Positions 58,779 through 64,000 of a stretch of 64,000 bases of DNA are shown here, one piece after another. The first letter of the stretch is position 1. Every line of letters begins with the position of its first letter. The stretch is from Spongilla lacustris (lineage: Eukaryota; Porifera; Demospongiae; Spongillida; Spongillidae), in NCBI GenBank assembly GCA_949361645.1, contig OX442417.1, positions 1,004,164-1,068,163 on the forward strand, written 5' to 3'. Made by a program: the position numbers and the translations under genes. The notes beneath the pieces were generated by a model that searched no databases, was not told the DNA's origin, and worked only from the letters and a program-made list of their open reading frames with translations.

Positions 58779-59654
58779 TCAAGCCACAGTGATGTGAACT
58801 ATTAAGACCAGCCCTGACGTCATGCTCCACAGAAAAATAAATGCAATCGTGAGGTTATAACTTGGTGTTGGAGTTATGAAGGAATAGTAGATGTTATAAA
58901 TGAAAACTGGTATTATGAATAGAAAGAACAGAACCGGGAAAGCAGCCAACGGAAGGAGTTGCTTAAGAGCCTTCTGAAACTGGTCACCACCAGTTGTCGG
59001 GTCGTGTTTTAATCTCCAGCACACTTTATGAGCCAGTTTGACAACCATGACAGCCATCATTATAGATAGTGCTAGAAGTATGACCATTGCTGGTGCATGC
59101 CAGAGAGCAAACCTTTCAATGATGGCATTTCTGAGTGTTTCGTTATTGCCCGCCGCATATGCTGGAATGTAGCAAACGTCAACACTGCTATAGCCGTAGC
59201 TGTGGGTTGTCAGGGGTACCACGGCTATTACAGCTGGTACGAGTAACGACGTCACAACGTACAACAATTCAAGCTTCTTCAGGTTTTTGTGAAGTACCCC
59301 GAAACAGAAGAGGTGAAAGGTCACCCATATAGTGAAGAGCAGCTTCACCCATTGGGAGTACATGTTGAACCATCCGAGGGCGATACACAGACGATATAAA
59401 TCAGGGTCGATCGCATACATGTATCTGTATTCGATGACCTCCAGCAGTTGTACCAACGCGAGCATTAACGCGGCCAACACCTGGTACAGGGCCAATCGGT
59501 AGACAAGCTTCTTGTGCAGCTGGAACGCGAACACCAAGATGGCTGCCAGAAGGCACACCAGAATAGAGGCACTGTTCATTATCGCATATTTAATAGAACT
59601 GCCAGAGTCCACGGAAGAGTTCATAGCGGTTTTTGACCATAGGCTATTAACCAA
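58779..59654 (-). CDS. Seven-transmembrane receptor (GPCR-like)
   Basis: 291 codons, single exon as read. Seven hydrophobic segments in order: ILVCLLAAILVFAFQL, LVYRLALYQVLAALMLALVQ, WVKLLFTIWVTFHLFCFGVL, ELLYVVTSLLVPAVIAVVPL, APAMVILLALSIMMAVMVV, FPVLFFLFIIPVFIYNIYY, and LTIAFIFLWSMTSGLVLIVH. The short N-terminus has an N-glycosylation site (NSS). A Cys before TM3 (YRLCIAL) and one in loop 2 (DVCYIP) can form the usual disulfide. Loop 3 is basic (KVCWRLKHD). No DRY or NPxxY motif is visible, so it is outside the rhodopsin class; it resembles cAMP-receptor-like/GPR157-like receptors and lineage-specific sponge receptors. Ligand unknown. Start could also be M11 (59624). Confidence 0.82.
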   Translation of the reverse strand: MVNSLWSKTAMNSSVDSGSSIKYAIMNSASILVCLLAAILVFAFQLHKKLVYRLALYQVLAALMLALVQLLEVIEYRYMYAIDPDLYRLCIALGWFNMYSQWVKLLFTIWVTFHLFCFGVLHKNLKKLELLYVVTSLLVPAVIAVVPLTTHSYGYSSVDVCYIPAYAAGNNETLRNAIIERFALWHAPAMVILLALSIMMAVMVVKLAHKVCWRLKHDPTTGGDQFQKALKQLLPLAAFPVLFFLFIIPVFIYNIYYSFITPTPSYNLTIAFIFLWSMTSGLVLIVHITVA

Positions 59655-60900
59655 GCTCTTCGTTCAATTCGCTCGCTTAAGTGATTGGCTGACGTATACC
59701 GAACACACCGGCTGCAGGACGAAATTGCAATTAAAAACACTATTTAACCTCACCCATGTAGCGTGAATATTGCTATTGCCAAACAGTTTCAACAGGGAGA
59801 GGTGAGAATTTAAGCCACGCCTACCGCTGGTCTATGGAGGCGGATATGAATTTAGTAGAATTTTGTTGTGCTTGCCAGTTGTGGTGCTGAGATGCTGCAT
59901 ATCACTTTTCATAATTTTCATCTCAGCATATACACACATCTGTATGTACATGTATTCTGAGTTGTAAAATAAAGAATAAATGAGCCAAAAAATTATTTTG
60001 TTCTTTACTTCATAATAGTTTGGCGTGATCGAATTGAATCGATTATCTTGACCACTCTTCAGTATGCTTCAGCAGATTGCATGCAGGTTGAAAACGATAT
60101 ACATCGTTGGCTGTGCATCGACAAAGAAAAAAAAAAGAATATATATATAATTATGGTATATATTCCTTGGCATCCAGCTACTATCCTCTGTAGTGATAAA
60201 CAACCTGGCAGTTATGAATTCTGATCCGAGAAAGCATCTGTTACATGTACACTGCCTAGCCAGACAAAATAAACAAGCATGCACTTCGCCATGTTTCATA
60301 TAACAATGCATCACCACCATGGTAAAAAGATATATTTCCATACATGCATGATGTGTTTTGCAAGTGCAGAATATTAGATGTGCATAAGATACAGTTTTGC
60401 ATGGGTTCTTTCATAAAGAGTTTTACCTTTTAATTCTGTTAACAGTTAGTAACAACTGGTTTTGTGCTAAATGATCAGGCTTCTGCATGCAGCGTCACTG
60501 TGTTTGTACCTTCTGGCTTGTACAGTCACATTATATTTATCCATCATACATGCATATGTATGCCTTTTCGTTGTTGTAAATAATAAGTTATCGTCTATTT
60601 GAAACTTGTATGGAGAGTGAATATCGTAAATTGGTGGTGTGTATACCTAATAACTTTTTTGCTTTGAGAACAAAAACTTTTTTAAATGCTTTGAAAAGGA
60701 ACAAACTAAGTTTCCGGCCGAAACACACTTAAAGTTTTACGCAAGTCTTAGAGGCTGCAATAATCATGCACATCGTATTTTTATTTTTAAAAAGAAACAA
60801 TAACGTCATCAGATCCGAGATCCATTTTGGCTTATTTTATTGACCTTGTTCATGAAGAGGGTGGATAGAGAAGTGGCGCCTAACATTCAATGAACACTTA
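59655..60900. other. Intergenic, AT-rich
   Basis: 5' side of the receptor gene. Small ORFs only, none with recognisable similarity. Confidence 0.4.
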
Positions 60901-61630
60901 ATTACAAAGTTCGCAAATTGCGGGCTAGGTCATCTGTAGCTCATATGCACAGCCGTATCCAAACACTTTATCATACAATATCTACGCTGCAATTATACAG
61001 GTGGACTGACACTTGGTCCGCGTCCAATTTCGGTCCGCCCGGACCAAAACGGATTGCTCAAAACGGTCCGGCGGACAAAATTAACCTGCCTGATTTAGTC
61101 CCACGTGACAATTTTTGGTCCTACTTATGGTCACGTGGTTAACAAGTTGAGCGTAGCGTTTCATTTTCATGTCACAGCAAGAGACAAGAGTCTCTTTTTT
61201 TTTTTTCTATTACATACAAGTAGTGATCGCTGTAATATCAGCAATAGTCCCGGTAATATGCTGAAGAGCAAAATTCTACTTGCATATCAGTATAGCTTTG
61301 CATAGTGCTAACAAAGGAGCGTATTGGGGTTGTTAAAACCCCATACAGTAAGGCCCGGCACACATGGGGCGATATCGTCGACGATATCGCAGGCGATTCC
61401 TGCATTTCTTCGTAATCTAATACAATACGGGGGGGGGGGGGGGGGGGGGGGGGCGGGGGTGAAACAAGAAAAAAAATCCGGGAATCGCTGGCAATATCGT
61501 TGGCGATATCCTTACTTCAATTACTCTCATATATATTTTTTGCAAATGTTTGTGCATTAGTTATTATATATAGCTTCCTTGTGAGTAATAGGATTTTGAT
61601 TTTAACTGCTGCTTCATGTATCTCTGTTTT
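60901..61630. other. Intergenic with palindromic GGTCCG and GATATCG motifs
   Basis: 61010-61090 has several GGTCCG/CGGACC words in both orientations. A perfect 22-bp palindrome, GCGATATCGTCGACGATATC plus GC, lies at 61369-61390. A 25-bp poly-G run is at 61429-61453. No gene seen. Confidence 0.5.
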
Positions 61631-62455
61631 AAGAAGTTCGATTGATAACTGATGCTGTTGAAAAGAAGAGGATACTCCATGCCTGCCATTCAGATCCAAC
61701 ATCTGGTCATCTGGGCATTAAAAAGACCATCACGCATATTAGAGAACGCTATTCTTGGAAAGGAATTAACAAGGAGGTTGCAAGCCTGGTCGGTTTTAAT
61801 ATGCATTCAGTTGTGCATTTGTGCTTAGTCATGAGGTGTGTACTTTTTAGGCTTCTACTTGTGGTATTTGTCAACGAAACACACAGAAACTTGCAGTTGG
61901 AAGTACAGAACTTCACCCTTTACCCGTTCACACCACCTGGGTACATGTTGCAATTGACCGATTTCTCCAATATCAGCATCAGACTATTTCTCCAAATGGG
62001 TTGAAGCTATGCATGGAAACAAAAGAAGCATTTAGTGTAGCCAACATCCTCTTTAAAAAGCCACTACGCATCAAATATGTCACTAATTACAGTTAATTTT
62101 ATAGCAATCAGTACGCGGGGATGTTGTCAAAGGAGAGGCAGGATATCTTGTGCTCAGTGAAGGCAAACATCAAAGTTGCATATGTATGTACAAGTATTTA
62201 TATAATAATGAATATATTCCATATATATGATAATCCTGCTGAAGACAAAACAAAAGCTGCAGTATGATGCTAAACACTCCAAGGTGAAAATATTTAAAGG
62301 TGCAATCGTGCTGATGAGAGACATGCGAAGAAAGAAAAGGAAGGGTGGAAAGTTAGATCCTAAGTGGCTGAGACCTTATACTATAATTCAACAGCTTGGA
62401 AAAGGATTTTACAGTCCTTGCAACTCCAACATCATTGGTTAAGCGGGTGAATGGA
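61630..62455 (+). pseudogene. Decayed Gypsy-type integrase fragment
   Basis: Plus strand 61660-61790 reads HACHSDPTSGHLGIKKTITH and IRERYSWKGINKEV, the H2C2 zinc-binding N-domain of Gypsy/GIN-type integrases. Around 61915-62080, in shifting frames, are scraps of the catalytic core (HPLPVH, HVAID, DYFSKWVEA-like, ANILF). 62235-62430 reads KQKLQYDAKHS, VLMRDMRRKKRKGGKLDPKW and LRPYTIIQQLGKGFY, the typical C-terminal part. Several frameshifts and stops, and a missing second Asp/Glu region, show it is dead. No LTRs or other pol domains nearby. Confidence 0.78.
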
Positions 62456-63491
62456 TCTAAATAAAAGCTGTACTCAGGGAATAATTTTTTTAAAAGTTGC
62501 ATGGTAATTTTGCTACGCAAAATCGAACTTGATTAGCAACTCAGTTCAGTTGCATAGCAATTTGTTCCCTCCGAAATGTGTGATGATTCATCATATGAAC
62601 ACAAAATTAAAGCAGAGCTATCACACACGCACGCCCGTTTATTTGCTCCCCCAGCCCAATACGAGGCCATCATCACCTTTAAAAGTTTTTAATATTTGTA
62701 AATTTTAATCCACTGTATTTACTCCTTCGCGGGTACGCGTTCTGGCATATACAATTCATGTATTAAACATGTACGTAAAATAATAAGACTATTATTTATA
62801 TATATATATAAAACAGCATTGAAAAACATAGCTATGATAAACTCTTCCTGAACAAAAGATCTACCTAAGATAGAGAGTCTAATAGAGTAGAGTGATGCCG
62901 TATCATCGAACCCAAGTCCACTTCTCCATTTCAGTGATTTCCCCAGTGAGCCCCTCAAACAAACTGGATGCCCTTATGAAGGCAAAGGTTAGACGTACCC
63001 TACCGCACATATTTGAGAGTAGGGTTTTCCCCATTTGTGCTGCTAATGAGTCTCTTCAAAAAAAATGTTTGGCTTAGTATTGATTACGTAATAATTTATT
63101 TTGCTATACATACATTTACGTACGTACGCAATGTTACCTATTAATAGGTAAATAAAATTCGACCCCTTTCCCGAAGGCGTACGCAATCGGTTAATCGTCG
63201 GATTTGCTGACATCAATTGTCCCGCTCGATGTCACGTGAGTGTGTACAATCCCGCTGATGAAACGTTGCGCGAGTAGCATTTTGTACAGACGCCTTTCTG
63301 ATTGGCATTCTTTTGTACCGTTAATACACTCTTTTCGCGTAGCTCTTACACTGAGCACGTGTCTGCAAACGCGACAGATTGCTTCGCAGTATCTGCGACA
63401 ATGTTTTGAAGTTGTTTCGCATCTTATAGAGACTGCTTTGCAAAATGCGATGCGATAACGGTTAAATTATTCCCTGTATACATATACATCA
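62456..63491. other. Intergenic, no gene recognised
   Basis: Contains a TA run near 62798-62810. ORFs at 62719-62958 (minus) and 62892-63077 (plus) overlap and show no similarity. Nothing supported. Confidence 0.35.
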
Positions 63492-63989
63492 TCAATTCTT
63501 ATATCCAATAATGATGTATCCTCTTCGCAACACTCCAGTACTCATTCGAAATCGGGAGTTCATACACCAGATCAGCAGTACCAAATGCAAGATTACTGTC
63601 TGCAATATTCTCAGTCCAAAAACAAGTACATTATTACAAACTTCCAAATTCACTGAATCACCTGTGTTAAAGCAGACATTTCTTGTAAACTCGAATGTAC
63701 ACAGTGCTATAGTATAATGCTTCCTCCAAAAGTACAAGTATCGACAATTTGCTGTACAGCACTGTGAAAGTGCAAGGTGGATGCATTCCTGAATTTTTCT
63801 CTGTTGGGGACTGGCAATCTTCTCCAATACCACATCATCATTACATGAAATGAGAGACCAAAAGCTCAGAATATGCAAACAGTCTTCCCATGATAAACAA
63901 GGCTCGATTCCTACAGTCTCAACCCATTGCATGCAATACTTAACATAGCTCACTGTAGCAGTGGGGGAAGTATAAATGAATTTCAACAA
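63492..63989 (-). CDS. Uncharacterised ORF at right edge
   Basis: 165 codons on the minus strand from the ATG at 63989, Cys-rich and moderately hydrophobic, with a hydrophobic stretch ILQTVILHLVLLIWC near the C-terminus. It is open almost to the window edge, so the start may lie outside or be an exon border. I recognise no domain. The plus-strand ORF over the same bases is shorter and less likely. Confidence 0.33.
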   Translation of the reverse strand: MLKFIYTSPTATVSYVKYCMQWVETVGIEPCLSWEDCLHILSFWSLISCNDDVVLEKIASPQQRKIQECIHLALSQCCTANCRYLYFWRKHYTIALCTFEFTRNVCFNTGDSVNLEVCNNVLVFGLRILQTVILHLVLLIWCMNSRFRMSTGVLRRGYIIIGYKN

Positions 63990-64000
63990 TGTAACAGTGC

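Overview
This is eukaryotic, animal-type DNA, most likely from a sponge (Porifera, probably a demosponge). Host genes have short GT-AG introns (55-452 bp where measurable), a talin-type FERM protein, a beta-helix plus multi-membrane-span receptor-like gene of a kind I associate with sponge genomes, and a 7TM receptor. TACATGTACATGTA-type runs recur. The taxon is an inference; metazoan or close relative is safer than the species.

Layout. (1) Positions 1-2195 and 46444-46714 are exons of ONE minus-strand gene: a talin-like FERM protein. The exon at 46444-46573 joins in phase and by homology to the exon at 2121-2195, so everything between is a single ~44.2 kb intron. (2) That intron holds six transposable elements set almost end to end (3117-46216), separated only by AT/TA runs. 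Most begin TGGGACAGT and end ACTGTCCCA and are built as giant inverted repeats (foldback architecture), with long arms made of satellites. One, 19134-31531, carries an intact ~891-codon gene with an RNase H-like (DDE-type) core and two C2H2 zinc fingers, the likely transposase. The others are non-autonomous; four of the large ones keep recognisable scraps of the 5' end of that gene. A seventh, 822 bp copy lies outside the gene at 51082-51903. A Penelope-like retroelement fragment with two hammerhead-ribozyme motifs sits inside the fifth element.

(3) 46971-52119 is intergenic, with a pair of ~295 bp short elements, a region with inverted TGCCTAGGCAT/GGTCAT motifs, poly-C and the seventh foldback copy. 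(4) 52120-56302 (minus) is a secreted/membrane beta-helix protein with about seven C-terminal hydrophobic segments, broken by four apparent single-base frameshifts. (5) 56640-57980 contains a diverged direct duplication and a lone candidate Ig-like exon. (6) 58779-59654 (minus) is a seven-transmembrane receptor whose TGA stop is followed in frame by CTA and a 52-codon open tail. (7) 61630-62455 is a decayed Gypsy-type integrase. (8) 63492-63989 is an unrecognised ORF at the right edge.

The main biological story is an apparently undescribed foldback DNA-transposon family that accumulates in TA repeats, couples long satellite arms to a zinc-finger DDE-like protein, shares a small conserved core motif between otherwise different arms, and has expanded one intron of a FERM gene to 44 kb.
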